From positions 50,044,274 through 50,108,273 of the forward strand of contig CM043942.1 of the NCBI GenBank assembly GCA_014529385.2: DNA of 64,000 nt. The letters run 5' to 3'. The position numbers and the translations under genes are program-made. Positions 11,095 through 22,352 of the stretch are shown here, in pieces. Numbering within the stretch: position 1 is the first letter of the stretch; every line of letters starts with the position of its first letter. This stretch comes from Adiantum capillus-veneris. Taxonomy: Eukaryota > Streptophyta > Polypodiopsida > Polypodiales > Pteridaceae. The notes beneath the pieces are model-generated. The model was not told the origin of the DNA. It saw nothing but the letters and a program-made list of their open reading frames with translations, and searched no databases.

Positions 11095-11560
11095 CATGAG
11101 TCAAAAACTGTAAAACCATAAACATAACCTCTGTGCCATACCATAACCATAACCATAACTATAAACATCACACGATTGCTATACCATCATAGCAAAACCA
11201 TAACCATCACCTGAACCAATACCATAACCATAACCTTGCACAACCATAACCATAACCATAGCAAAACCATAACCATAGCACGATTGCTATACCATCATAG
11301 CAAAACCATAACCATCACCTGAACCAAAATCATAACCATAATTTTGCACAACCATAACCATAGCAAAACCATAACCATAGCACGATTGCCAAAACCATAA
11401 CCATAACCATAACCTTGCACAACCATAACCATAACCATAACCATAACCATAACCATAACCATAACCATAACCATAACCATAACCATAAACCATAAAGCAT
11501 AAACATAAGTTGACTGTCAAACCTTAACCATACCATAAACATAACCATAAACCATAAACA
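11095..11560. repeat. (CATAAC)n hexamer satellite with higher-order units
   Basis: Long runs of CCATAA/CATAAC, the cleanest at 11420-11490. At 11164-11350 they are arranged in a longer module (CACGATTGC..ACCATCATAGCAAAACC..CACCTGAACCAA) present twice. The complement reads as alternating Met-Val or Tyr-Gly repeats, so open frames over it are artefacts. It lies between the CACTA2 end and its first gene. Confidence 0.9.
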
Positions 11561-11619
11561 TAAGTACTACAAAACTGTACATATGCAAGAGATCACTGAG
11601 TGAGAAGCCCTCATGGTAA

Positions 11620-12077
11620 TGCCTCCCAATCGACGTCCTCTCCCTCCTCCTCCAGCAGCTGGGTCAAAAGGGCCACATCCATGCTTGTACCCATACTTCT
11701 CCTCTTGGCGTGTCCGAAGGCGCTTCATGGCAACATCCTGCAAAATTATGGTTTAATCATTAGATAAATCTTCAAATAACATATATACTATCAATAATTT
11801 AAAGCATACGTAAAATACTTACAAACTCATGTCGAAGCGTATTGTAGCCTCCACTCCCAAGATGTGACGCTCCAGCAGACTCGGCTGCATCTCTATGTTG
11901 CTGAAATCTATTGGGATTGTGTTGTGTCTCTCAGGAAATCCCAATCCACTCCTCTGTGTCCAACCATGCCGGATTGGGATCGCCGTCATTGAATCTGTCT
12001 CTGGCCTCTGATTGACGGTGAGACCTTGTGGTACCCCTCTGCCGGCATGTACTCTCTTTGAATGGTGTCAACAATGT
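11620..12077 (-). pseudogene. CACTA2 first gene (ORF1), 3' exons
   Basis: Continuation of the gene at 21672-21091 after removal of copia A and one AATGT duplication; the joined frame is uninterrupted across the junction. It carries WLDTEEWIGIS, then a TGA (11931-11933) where the frame continues with RFQQHRDAAESAGASHLG. This resembles the conserved C-terminal part of CACTA ORF1 proteins (W..., then an SK/AGASHLGSGG-like motif). After a GT donor near 11820 the last exon (near 11745-11640) reads MKRLRTRQEEKYGYKHG. The TGA fits CGA-to-TGA decay. Function in the family: DNA-binding or accessory protein for transposition. Confidence 0.6.
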
Positions 12078-12304
12078 TGTTGGAATTAGGATTGCAGAGA
12101 AACACACACAGCTTGGAGAAGACGAAGGAAGCTCAAGGCACACAATAGAGAGTGTGTTACTTAGTGTGTAATGGAAAGATAGATAGCCCTAGAGTGATGG
12201 ACGTATATACAATGCACGGGGGAAAAAACCTCCTAAAGAGGGAAAAAATGCCCCGGCGGTCCTAGTGTGTTCACACACATCACTACCACATGTATATGGT
12301 AACA
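12078..12304 (-). repeat. Copia A 3' LTR
   Basis: 227 bp, TG..CA ends. A purine-rich tract on the minus strand (CCAGGGGGATT, complement of 12305-12315) directly precedes it, as expected for the polypurine tract. Confidence 0.95.
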
Positions 12305-12378
12305 AATCCCCCTGGAGTGATGCGGTGAACGAGAGCTGGCACATGAGTAAAGGGAAGTGCCATGCCCTGAGGACAGGA

Positions 12379-12966
12379 TCAGTCCACAAAGGGGAGTAAG
12401 CCCAAAGCTTTGCGGAAAGCTTCCAACTTCTCACGAGACAATGCCTTTGTGAAAAGATCTGCAAGGTTGTCCTGTGTTGGTACATAAGCCAAGCTGATCT
12501 CTCCTTCTGAGAGCCTCTCCCTGACATAGTGGTAATGCACCTCAATGTGCTTTGTGCGAGCATGAAAAACTGGGTTCCTCGCAACTCCCAATGCGCTCTT
12601 ACTGTCAGTGTAGATAGTGTTGGCAGTGTCCTGTCCAACACCCAAATCAGCCATAAGGCATCTGAGCCATACACACTCAACCGTAGCTGTGAAGACTGCC
12701 TTGTACTGAGTCTCACAACTCGAAGTGGCCACAGTAGGTTGCTTCTTGCTCAACCATGATATACATGAACTGCCAAGCATGAAACAAAAACCACTTGTGG
12801 ACACTCGCGTGTCAAAACAACCAGCCCAATCTGAGTCCGAAAAAGCATGTAAGTCTGGTGGCAATGATCCCCCCTTGGGATAAAACAAGCCAAGATGTAA
12901 AGTGCCACTAAGGTAGCGAAAAATCCTCTTAACAGCCTGCCAATGCTTAGACCCTAGGCTATGCAT
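12379..12966 (-). pseudogene. Copia A RT C-terminus and RNase H
   Basis: Reads HSLGSKHWQAVKRIFRYL, then the RNase H motifs SDSDWAGC, STSGFCF, TDSKSALGVARNP and HARTKHIEVHYHYVRE, and ends at the C-terminal Pol motif DLFTKALSREKL. One motif reads SSCETQY where the family has SS.EAEY. It degrades the RNA strand of the hybrid in reverse transcription. The upstream part continues at 16851 beyond copia B: the residues just before the B insertion match the usual copia motif GSLMY..RPDI. Confidence 0.9.
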
Positions 12967-13017
12967 AAATCTGCTGACCTGTGAGACTGCAAACTGAATA
13001 TCCGGCCTCGTGTTGCA

Positions 13018-13101
13018 TGTTAGGAAATAAGACGTAGCTAAATAGATAATTGAGTAGATTACTTAATGGAGAGAGACAGATTTATATACACGAGATTATA
13101 G

Positions 13102-13184
<83 letters not shown>

Positions 13185-13823
13185 CACGATATACGTAGTT
13201 CACCCAATGTGGGCTACGTCCACGGGAAAGCAGCCACTCAATGGCCTTAGTACTTCAAAACAAGAAGTAGTTTACAAAGGGATTATACCCTTAATGGAGC
13301 TCCCGCCTTGCTTCACTCTCACCACCTCACACTCACCTTGTTGCATCAACTTCACACTATGAAATGTGTGTAGAAATGGCCTCCTTTTATAGGCCAAAAG
13401 GGCTGCCCTCTCTTATGAGAGACAGCCATGTGTAGCCGCCCTTGTGCGAATAAGTCCAAATCGGACCCTCCAATCCGCCCATGTGTGGCCGCCCTTGAGA
13501 AGACAAGTCTGCTTTTGAATTCGGCCACCGGCCATTGACTTCTGACCACCGGCCATTGACTACCGGCCACCGACCAACCGACCGGTTGTTTTCTGACCAC
13601 TTTCCGGCCGCCGTCCGGCCATAATATTCCGACGAAAAAAAAAGTCTGGGGGGCCTCCGCCCCCGAGGCCTTTAAAGTTGCCCTTGATTCTTGTCCGTGA
13701 AAATTTTGTTTCCGGTGAGTGATTTTCCTTCACGCACGATGCTTCTCCTCATAATGGGGGCCTTACAAATGTGCGCTTTTACCACAGAAAATTACAAGGG
13801 TAAATCAGGCTCCATACTTAACA
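13018..13823 (-). repeat. Copia B 3' LTR (complete)
   Basis: Begins TGTTAGGAAATAAG and ends CTTAACA on the plus strand. It contains a (GA)n tract at 13105-13180. On the minus strand AAGTGGGAGAT directly upstream serves as the polypurine tract. Confidence 0.93.
13105..13180. repeat. (GA)n microsatellite inside the copia B LTR
   Basis: 76 nt of uninterrupted GA followed by TACACACG. The matching part of the other LTR is deleted, so its ancestral length cannot be compared. Confidence 0.95.
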
Positions 13824-13883
13824 ATCTCCCACTTGGAGATTGATCTCCAAACCAAACCTGTGACTGCTTTCCATTCTGGCTTC

Positions 13884-15989
13884 TTATCCTTGAATGCCGA
13901 TTGAAGATGAGCAAAAGCTCAACTTCTCCTTGTTGACCACCTTTGTAAACATGTCTGTAGGATTTTCACTTGTATGCACCTTTCCTAGCTTTAGTTGTCC
14001 CTCTTCCAAAAGAGTGAGTATGAAGTGATATCTCACCTCAATGTGCTTTGTCCTTGAATGAAAGGCTGAGTTCTTCGCAAGATGGATAGCGCTTTGGCTA
14101 TCACTGTACAAGACACAATTGTCTTGTTTGAATCCAAGCTCTTCTAAGAATCTGTGAAGCCACATAATTTTTTTGCTTGCCTCTGTCATTGCTACATACT
14201 CTGCTTCCGTGGTAGAAAGTGAAACGACTTTCTGCAGCTTTGAAGCCCAGCTTACTGCTGTGCCTCCAACCGTGAACACATAGCCAGTAGTGCTCCTTCG
14301 AGTATCTTTGTCACCTACCATATCTGCATCAGCATACCCTTCTAGAAAAATATCAGTTCCTCCAAAATACAAAGCATTTGTTGTTGTCCCTTTTAGATAC
14401 CTAAGTATCCACTTCACAGCTTGCCAATGCTCTTTACCTGGGTTGTCCATGAACCTACTCACAACTCCCACTGCATGTGCAATGTCTGGCCTTGTCCAGA
14501 CCATAGCATACATTAGAGAACCTACCGCTGTAGCATATGGAACTTTAGACATATAGGCTATCTCCTCTTGTGTCTTTGGACACATATCCTTCGTTAGTTT
14601 AAAATGACCAGCCAAAGGTGTAGAAACTGGTTTTGCATTTTGCATTGCAAACCTTTCTAGTACCTTCTTGATGTAATCTTCTTGAGATAGCTTTGTTGTC
14701 TTCTTCGTCCTGTCCCTTGATATTTTCATACCAAGTATCCTCTTTGCAGCACCTAAATCTTTCATTGAGAAAGATTTGGAAAGCTCCTCTTTTAGGTCTT
14801 TGATGTCCTACATGTTAGCACTTGCAATCAACATGTCATCAACATACAACATTAGGATGATGAATTTCCCATCTCCCAAATTCTCCGTGTAGACGCAGTG
14901 ATCCGAGTTGCATCTTGTGAATCCATGATCCAACATCCATCGATCAAACTTCAAGTACCATTGTCTTGATGCTTGCTTTAAACCATACAAGCTCTTCTTT
15001 AATCTGCAAACCATTTTCTCCTTACCTTTTACTTCATACCCCTTTGGTTGAAGCATGTAGATTTCCTCCTCTAAGTCACCCTGAGGGAATGCCATATTTA
15101 CATCCATTTGCTCGAGATTTAGATCATGAGCAGCCACAAGGCTTAAGACAAGCTTAATTGAGTTCATTTTTACAACATGAGAAAATATTTCATTGAAGTC
15201 AATACCTTTCTTTTGAGAAAAAACTTTTACCACAAGCCTAGACTTGTACCTTTTCTTCCCACCTTCTTCTTCCTTCAGCTTGTATACCCATTTGTTTTGA
15301 AGTGCCCGCTTACCTTTAGGCAACTCAACCAGCGCCCATGTTTGGTTACGATGTAGTGAGTCCATCTCCACTTGCATGCTCTTCGTCCATTCTTCTTTGG
15401 ATTCATGTTGCATAGCTTCTTCGTATGATTCCGGCTCTCCAGAATCTGAGATCAAGAGATGGTTGAAGGAAGGAACAAACCTTTCTGGAGGTCTACTTGC
15501 TCTTGTAGATCTTCGGGGAATAGGTTGAGGCTCCTCATTTGGTTGACGTTGTTGCACATTGTCACCGTTTGCAGTCCTTGAGTCTTCACCGTCCTCAAGC
15601 TCCATGTACTCATCACCTATTTCTTTTGTTTGTTTTCTTTCCAAGTAATCTTTGTACATATTTTGTTCGTTAAAAATTACATCCCTACTCCTTAAGATTT
15701 TACCATCTTCAGGATTCCATAGGCGATACCCAAAGTCTCCTTCTCCATAGCCAATGAAGAAACACTTTTTGGACTTTGCATCTAGCTTTGATCTTAGGCT
15801 TCTATCTATGTGCATGAAAGCCTCACACCCAAACACTTTGAGAAATGCATAATTCACCGGTTTACCTGTCCATGCCTCTTCTGGAACTCCCCCATCCAAT
15901 GTCGTTGAGGGTGACCAATTGATTAAGTACACAGACGTACTTACAGCTTCCGCCCAAAGCTCAAGCGGTAGGCCTGCATGTAGCCGCAT
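13884..15989 (-). pseudogene. Copia B integrase C-terminus, RT and RNase H
   Basis: From the right: integrase C-terminal part (LWAEAVSTSVYLINWSP, VFGCEAFMHI), RT (NKWVYKLK, MDVNMAFPQGDLEEEIYM, SLYGLKQASRQWY, catalytic LYVDDMLIA), then RNase H (GYADADMVGDKDTRRSTTGY, STTEAEYVAM, LYSDSQSAIHLAKN, TKHIEVRYHF). Two in-frame stops interrupt one otherwise continuous frame: TGA at 15999-16001 and TAG at 14808-14810. Both are explicable by CGA-to-TGA and CAG-to-TAG changes. With copia A around it this is the best-preserved copia RT in the window. Confidence 0.93.
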
Positions 15990-15998
15990 GCTTCGTGC

Positions 15999-16619
15999 TC
16001 ATTCCATGATTGGCTTGTTCATCCTTTCCGAAATCCCATTTTGTTGAGGTGTCCTTGGGGTTGTCCTTTGCCTCCGAATGCCATTGCTAGCACAAAAGCT
16101 TTCAAAAGATTGGCTGCAATATTCGTCTCCATTGTCGGATCTGAGGCATTTAACCTTGGTACCTATTTCATTCTCCACAAAGGCTTTCCACCTTTGAAAT
16201 ATGGAAAATACATCGGATTTATTCTTCATGACATAAACCCATGTTTTTCTAGTCGCATCGTCTATGAATGTTACATAGTACAATGAGCCACCAAGTGATG
16301 GTGTACTTGCAGGACCCCAAACATCAGAATGGCTCCCGCCTTGCTTCACTCTCACCACCTCACACTCACCTTGTTGCATCAACTTCACACTATGAAATGT
16401 GTGTAGAAATGGCCTCCTTTTGTAGGCCAAAAAGGATGCCCTCTCTAGTGAGAGACAGCCATGTGTAGCCGCCCTTGTGCGAATAAGTCCAAATCGGACC
16501 CTCCAATCCACCCATGTGTGGCCGCCCTTGAGAAGACAAGTCCGCTTTTGAATTCGGCCACCGGACACCGGCCATTGACTTTCGACCACCGGCCAACCGA
16601 CCGGTTGTTTTTCGACCAC
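15999..16619 (-). pseudogene. Chimeric LTR-integrase ORF of copia B
   Basis: The C-terminal 120 codons are genuine integrase core: HSDVWGPA, YYVTFIDDATRKTWVY, LRSDNGDEY and TPQQNGISERM (the D-D-E motifs, with the family's GGEY altered to GDEY). The N-terminal part is translated LTR sequence brought in by the deletion joining about 16332 to integrase. It shows how the deletion created an open frame rather than a real gene. Confidence 0.85.
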
Positions 16620-16845
16620 TTTCCGGCCGCCGTCCGGCCATAATATTCCGTCGAAAAAAAAAAGTCTCGGGGGCCTCTGCCCCCGAGGCCTTTAAAGTTG
16701 CCCCTGATTCTTGTCCGTGAAAATTTTGGTTTCCGGTGAGTGATTTTCCTTCACGCACGATGGCTTCTCCTCATAATGGGAGCCTTACAAATGTGCGCTT
16801 TTACCACAGAAAATTGCAAGGGTAAATCAGGCTCCATACTTAACA
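16332..16845 (-). repeat. Copia B 5' LTR, truncated
   Basis: Homologous to 13312-13823 with scattered substitutions and small indels. It lacks the region equivalent to 13018-13311, including the GA tract. Confidence 0.9.
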
Positions 16846-16850
16846 TTGCA

Positions 16851-17428
16851 TACATAAATGAGGCAGCCAACAGCAGTTTGGTAAAGAGTGACATCAGTAG
16901 GATCACCAACATCATGTAGACTCAACTTCAAACCTGTTTCCAAAGAGTGGCAATAGGTTTGCAATCCTCAAGTCCAAACTTACATAGCAATGTCTCTATG
17001 TAACTTTTCTGACACAAGGCAATACCACCATCACACTGCTTAAACTGTATACCCAAATAATGATGCAACAGCCCCAAATCTTTCATCTTGAAAGTAGCAT
17101 TCAAATCAGTCTTAAATTCAGAAATATGTCTCTCATTTGGTCCAGTGATCAGCAAATCATCAACATAAAGAACCACAATGAGAAGTACATCACCCTCACG
17201 CTTTACATACAATGTGCTTTGTGTTGGACTGTTACGAAAGCCTTGTTTGACCAAATGAGTGTTAGCTTTCTCATACCAAGCACGAGGAGATTGCTTCAAC
17301 CCATACAAAGCCTTGTTACATTTGCACACTTTGTCCTCTTGTCCTTTTATGACAAAACCGCGAGGCAGCGTTACATAAACTTCCTCAAATATGTCACCAT
17401 TCAAGAAAGCAGTAACAATTTCTGATTA
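16851..17428 (-). pseudogene. Copia A reverse transcriptase, central part
   Basis: Motifs FLNGDIFEEVYVTLPRGF, ALYGLKQSPRAWY and the catalytic LYVDDLLITG, then KDLGLLHHYLGIQF. A TAA at 17426-17428 separates it from the upstream RT start in the same frame (CAA-to-TAA would explain it). A frameshift near 16930 precedes the copia B insertion. Confidence 0.92.
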
Positions 17429-18445
17429 ATGTACATCCCAACCAAAATGAGCTGCCAATGCACATAGAAAACGCACAGTAGTCATACGACAAGTGGGAGC
17501 AAAAGTCTCTTCATAATCTATGCCTTTTTGCTGTGCATAACCCTTTGCAACAAGTCGAGCCTTATGGCGATCGATCTCACCATGCGGATTGCGTTTCAAC
17601 TTGTAAACCCACTTCGTACCAATGGCCTTTTTGCCAGGAGGCAAATCACATAAAGTCCATGTGTCATTTTCTATAAGTGCATCATATTCTGATTGCATAG
17701 CAGCCATCCAATTTTCTGAATTTTGTGCTTCATCAAAAGTCAGAGGCTCCTCAACATCATGTAAGCTACACACAGCCAAAGCATAACAATCTGATGTATA
17801 AGATGCATGGCGAGAGCCTGAACGAGTACGACTAGATAAAGGTGCATCCAATTTACTGTCACGCAAAGTGTGCACCAGCCATTTTGGCATACCTCTAGCC
17901 TGTTCATTTTCAGCCCTTTCCTCATCAAGTACATCATGTACATCTGCATCAGTAATAGGCTGATTTAAAACATTTTCAGAAACCCCCATAGGCTGTACAT
18001 TTGCCTCATTGGAACTTACATTCGTATTTCCACCACTGAAAAGAGGCAACAAAGTGTCATAAATGTCCTGTGAGCTTACATTACTGTCTCTGGTACATGA
18101 CAGCAAGGGCTGAACATAATCTTCCACAAACACTACATCCCGTGAAACCACAATACGTTTTGTTTGCGGATGATACAACCTGTAACCTTTGATTTCAGCA
18201 CTATAACCAACAAAAATACATTTGACAGCCTTATCATCCAATTTTCTGCGCTGCACTTGTGGCACCAAAGCATATGCCAAACAACCAAAAACACGCATGT
18301 GCTCAATAGAAGGCTTTCTATCATGCCATGCTTCATATGGAGTAATAGAATGCAAAGCTTTCGTAGGACACGTGTTAAGTACATAAGTGGCACACATGAT
18401 GGATTCAAGCCAAAAAGAATGCGGGAAAGCTTGACTTTTGACCAT
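17426..18445 (-). pseudogene. Copia A integrase C-terminus and RT N-terminus
   Basis: Starts in the integrase (SFWLESIMCATYVLN, HMRVFGCLAY, KCIFVGYSAEIKGY, SRDVVF) and passes into RT (WVYKLKRNPHGEIDRHKARL, GIDYEETFAP). It ends at the TAA noted at 17426. A one-base frameshift separates it from the integrase core upstream. Confidence 0.9.
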
Positions 18446-18482
18446 ACATCATGCCATTTCCGTCAGTGACCTGTTTTTCCTC

Positions 18483-18950
18483 TCAGCAACACCATTTTGC
18501 TGAGGTGTAAGGCATTGTACATTGGTGTTTTATCCCATGACTAGCCATAAATGCATTAAATTCATGAGACATATACTCCCCCCCTCGATCGGAACGGAGG
18601 GTGCCCATAGTACATTTCGAGACATTTTCAGCCATAGCCAGAAATTGTTTGAAGCACATAAAAACTTCGGACTTTGCTTTAAGCGGAAATACCCATGCAT
18701 GCCTGGAGTAATCATCAATGAAAGTCATGAAGTACAGGTAATTGCCCAAGGACGGAGTTTGCATGGGCCCACAAACATCACTATGCACAAGCTGCAACCT
18801 GCATGTAGCCCGAATTGAACCATCCTTTGGAAACTTAGAACGTTGCATTTTACCCAAAAATACAGCCTTCACAAACATGTTTGACAGGTGCTTCAAGAGG
18901 CGGCAAAGAAGCAACCATATCAGATTTCTGCAAACGCAGCAAACAGACAA
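18483..18950 (-). pseudogene. Copia A integrase core
   Basis: VHSDVCGPM, YFMTFIDDYSRHAWV and LRSDRGGEY give the first two catalytic aspartates and the GGEY block. The third motif (PQQNGVAERKNR) is reached only after a one-base shift near 18497, where this frame reads into a stop. It joins the processed cDNA to target DNA in a working element. Confidence 0.9.
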
Positions 18951-20496
18951 AATTCAGATGACCAAAACGTGCATGCCAAAGTTTTGTATCTGAAATGGCC
19001 CTTGAATCTGCAACAGCATTTGAAAAATTTTGTCCACACTTGTCATACAAAGTGAGCTTATACAGCCCACGACACAAAAGGCCAGATGCAACAATTTCAT
19101 CACCAAAACTGAGATCATGAACTGTACATCTGTCATCCACAAATTTGACTACAAGTCCAAGTCTAGCAAGTGCGGATACAGACAAGAGATTCTTCTTGAT
19201 CCCAGGTACATAAAGTGCATCAACAAGTGTGAAGGAATTGCCATTAGCAACAGTGACCACAATCTTTCCAACTCCCTGAACTGGATAAGAGGAGTTGTTG
19301 GCACAAGTGACTGAATTCCCATGAGAGACAGACTCAAGAGGGGTAAACAATTCACGAGGTGAGGTAATGTGCTTTGTAGCACCACTGTCAAAATACCACA
19401 CATGTGAATCTGTAGCAACTGACAAGCATGCATCATGGACAGCAGGATTGTAAGTGCTCTCTGCGCTAAAAGCCCATTCTGCATCAACATCAGCAACACA
19501 GTCTCCTTTCATAGAAGACTCAACAATGGCTGCATTTGTAGTGGAACCAGCATTTGCAGTGGAACCACCCTCTTTCTTCTTAGCCTCTTTGGCCTTCAAC
19601 TTAGGACACGACTTGATTAAGTGATCATTGGCTTTACAATAATGGCAACGCATCTTCTTTTTGCCCTTATCACCAGAATTGCCAGACGAAGTACTGCCAG
19701 CAGAAGCATTAGGAACAGAATTTTTGCCACTCGCAGCAGAACCATAAGAAGTGGCTGCATTACTGTTACCACCCTTTCTTTGAGAAGCAATAAAAGCCTA
19801 TTCAACTGCACGTTGCCTAGTCCTGTTTTTTCTAGAAAGCGACTCTTGCAACAGCAATGTGCATAATGCATCAAACTTGACAACTTCAGGATTTCCTTGG
19901 GTCATCAATCTCCAAGTACTAGCAAAAGTCTGGTAGGAATCTGGTAAGGCATCAAGAACAGTCTGCACAAGGAAACTGTCTGAAATGACTTCACCTGCAG
20001 AAATAAGCTGCTCATTGATATCCTTGACACTAGCAAGGAAAGTGTCCATATCATCTTCCTCATGCATAATCTTCGACTCTAGCTCTTTACGCAGCAAAGC
20101 AATTTTAGCCTCATTGCGGCTTGCATAAAGACCTGCTAAAATATCCCAATCCTGTTTTGCAGATTTTGCTGAGCGGATATGAGGAACAATGGTGCGCTTC
20201 ACAGACAACGCAATCAATGCATGAGCCTGCGCATCCTTAACATCCCAACGAGCTTGTTCTGCCATAGGCAAAACAACTCTAACAGCTGCAATCCTTGTAG
20301 CAAGACCTGCAACATCCTCAACATCGCCTACATCCTCAGAACCAGGACGTACATCAATGCCTTGCACAATGTTCCAGACACCCTTTGACACAAGAACATG
20401 TTGCATCATATAAGCCCACATAGGGTAGTTGTCCCCATCCAACCTGTCCTCAACAACAAACATCTTGAACACATCTGTGTTGTTGTTGTCAGCCAT
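18850..20496 (-). pseudogene. Copia A Gag, zinc knuckle, protease and pre-integrase region
   Basis: The likely start is the ATG at 20496 (MADNNNTDVFKMFVVEDRLD). It has a Gag of the UBN2/DUF4219 type (GDNYPMWAYMM, then SKSAKQDWDILAGLYASRNE). A TAG at 19798-19800 interrupts the frame, again a CAG-to-TAG type. After it come a CCHC knuckle (CHYCKANDHLIKSC), the protease active site YFDSGATKHIT and a pre-integrase HWARFGHLN-like block (LWHARFGHLN..CEGC). A frameshift near 18860 ends the frame. Confidence 0.92.
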
Positions 20497-20844
20497 GGTA
20501 AATGCTGCACCTGATGTGAAAACTTCCCGAAAATAGGAGAAATGAAGCAGGAACAACCTGTGCTATATAGCACAAACCGTAGAAGACTATGAGGCACTTG
20601 TAATGCAGAAAACGGCACTGACAGAAATTCTGCACAAAATGACGAAATAGCTTGTGCAGTACTGCTTGTAGTGGAAACGGAGGCCGAAATGAGCCCAAAC
20701 CAAAATTCTGAGTAGACTAAGCTCTTCGAGCTTACCCAAAATTTTTGTCGACCTGCGAACGCTCGCCAAAGCTCACTGAAATCGGAGAAAGTGAGCATGC
20801 GTGTGCTGGAGAAGCTGGCAACTAAGCCCGGGAGGACGTGACCT

Positions 20845-20856
20845 GCTCTGATACCA
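20845..20856 (-). promoter_or_regulatory. Copia A primer-binding site
   Basis: The minus strand reads TGGTATCAGAGC, two bases inside the 5' LTR. This is complementary to the 3' end of initiator tRNA-Met, the usual primer of plant copia elements. Confidence 0.95.
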
Positions 20857-20858
20857 AT

Positions 20859-21085
20859 TGTTGGAATTAGGGTTGTAGAGAAACACACACAGCTTGGAGA
20901 AGACGAAGGAAGCTCAAGGCACACAATAGAGAGTGTGTTACTTAGTGTGCAATGGAAAGATAGATAGCCCTAGAGTGATGGGCGTATATACAATGCACGG
21001 GGGAAAAAACCTCCTAAAGAGGGAAAAAATGCCCCAGCGGTCCTAGTGTGTTCACACACATCACTACCACATGTATATGGTAACA
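20859..21085 (-). repeat. Copia A 5' LTR
   Basis: 227 bp, TG..CA, about five differences from 12078-12304, so the two are near 98% identical. Confidence 0.95.
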
Positions 21086-21090
21086 AATGT

Positions 21091-21672
21091 AATTCTTTCT
21101 CTCAAGATCGAGATTTTCCAAATCTCCATCACAGTATGACCAAACTGAATCGTATAGAGCTGTCGAATCCTCTGTTGTATTTCCTTTCCCACCTTATCTA
21201 CCACAACAGCCCCATACCTGCTCCTGTACACCTTGCTAGGATCATGCTCATGTGATCCCCAAGGTGTACGTGGTGTACCCATCGGTGAACTATCTACTGA
21301 AGAGAGTGGTGGGTGCACTCTCGGTGGTGTGGACGCATCGATAAAACCGCTACCACAGCAACCACCGCCTCCAGAACGACGGCGCAAGAATGAACTACTT
21401 ATCGGTGTAGAGGGCACACGAGTCCTAGGCGTAGGGGGCACACTAGACTGAGGTGTGGGGCCGCTTGGTGTAGAGACCACACTAGTCTCGGACGTAGGAT
21501 TGGCTATAGTAGGTCTAGTGGTACTTGCACCTGCACCCCAAAGGTGCTGTGCCATGGCGATCTGCTCAGGTGTGAACTGAAACAAAAACGAGCCCATCTG
21601 CTCGGGTGACATGCCAGCCGGAGTGAGTGGAAAACTAAAACTAGGAGAGTAGGGCTCATCGTCATCGGCCAT
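21091..21672 (-). pseudogene. CACTA2 first gene (ORF1), 5' exon
   Basis: Starts MADDDEPYSPSFSFPL at 21672. A Pro/Ser/Thr-rich N-terminus is followed by SKVYRSRYGAVVVDKVG. The frame runs to the copia A insertion point and continues at 12077. Such low-complexity N-termini are common in ORF1 proteins of plant CACTA elements. I cannot assign a named domain; the position next to tnp2, same strand, is the main argument. Confidence 0.6.
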
Positions 21673-21853
21673 GGCTAATCATACACAAACAAAACCCACA
21701 AAATACGTTAGTTTACGTAAGAAATGCTTAATCAATACACAACAAATCAATGGAACTGCTACAAAAATGAAAAAAATCAACGAAACTGCTACATAAATGA
21801 CCAAAATCTAAAATTTATTGTAGACTAATAAAAAGAGCCATGGAAAAGGTTTT

Positions 21854-21955
21854 CTAGCAAAAGTCATTAGTTAATCTCTCATCCTCTATGAGATCTGATG
21901 CACCAAAGATATCTATCTCATTCTGTACTTCTGCATCTTTGTCGTCGAACTCTAC
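21854..21955 (-). pseudogene. CACTA2 tnp2, last codons
   Basis: Completes the transposase frame from 24589-23950 once element F and one TTCTT copy are removed: the joined frame has no stop until TAG at 21854-21856. It is strongly acidic (EFDDKDAEVQNEIDIFG) and ends NDFC. Confidence 0.75.
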
Positions 21956-21960
21956 TTCTT

Positions 21961-22230
21961 TGTTAAGCCTAGGAATTTTTGGATGTTTTACCTTAGTGGA
22001 AGTTGGAATGTTAACTTTTATCCTTTGGGGATTCCAAGGGGTGTTCTTGGAAAAGGGCGTTTCCCATGAGTCTTCTTGAAGTATGTAACTGTCGATCAGT
22101 GTCTTCTTGGAAATGTGAAAGCGGAAGTTATGGCGGATTTAGTCTGTTTGTCAGTTTCTATGTTCTGTTCCGGTTCCAGTTCCATTCTGATTTTGTGTTT
22201 TGTCTATTCTGAATGTCTGTGCCTTAAACA
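21961..22230 (+). repeat. Element F 5' LTR
   Basis: 270 bp, TG..CA. It differs from the 3' copy by small indels and substitutions, including a few extra bases around TTTCCCATGAG. Confidence 0.9.
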
Positions 22231-22352
22231 CTTGGCGATTACGGTGTAAGTGTGATGTAGCATGGATGGATTCAAGTTTCTCTCGTAGGAGCGAATGCTG
22301 TGGCAGTGTAAGGTTTAGTTGAATGGATAGAGGATGTTCAGAATAGTGCGAG

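Larger units (their letters stand above)
13018..16845 (-). mobile_element. Copia B: nested, internally deleted copia element
   Basis: Inserted in copia A between TTGCA duplications (13013-13017 and 16846-16850). The 3' LTR is complete (13018-13823, 806 bp) but the 5' LTR keeps only its first part (about 16332-16845). The rest of the 5' LTR, the primer-binding site, gag, protease and the start of integrase are missing, and the LTR is joined directly to integrase sequence. It is younger than copia A by nesting. Confidence 0.93.
12078..21085 (-). mobile_element. Copia A: Ty1/copia retrotransposon with nested copia B
   Basis: Two 227-bp LTRs (12078-12304 and 20859-21085), each TGTTGGAATT..GGTAACA, differ at about five positions. 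Both outer flanks carry AATGT (12073-12077 and 21086-21090). Primer-binding site, Gag, protease, integrase, RT and RNase H follow in copia order on the minus strand. Copia B interrupts the RT/RNase H region. Stops and frameshifts make it defective. The host was the first gene of CACTA2. Confidence 0.95.

Noticed and set aside
11287-11548. Open frames encoding Met-Val or Tyr-Gly/Leu-Trp repeats
   Set aside because: They are translations of the (CATAAC)n satellite; all three frames of the strand are open for the same reason.
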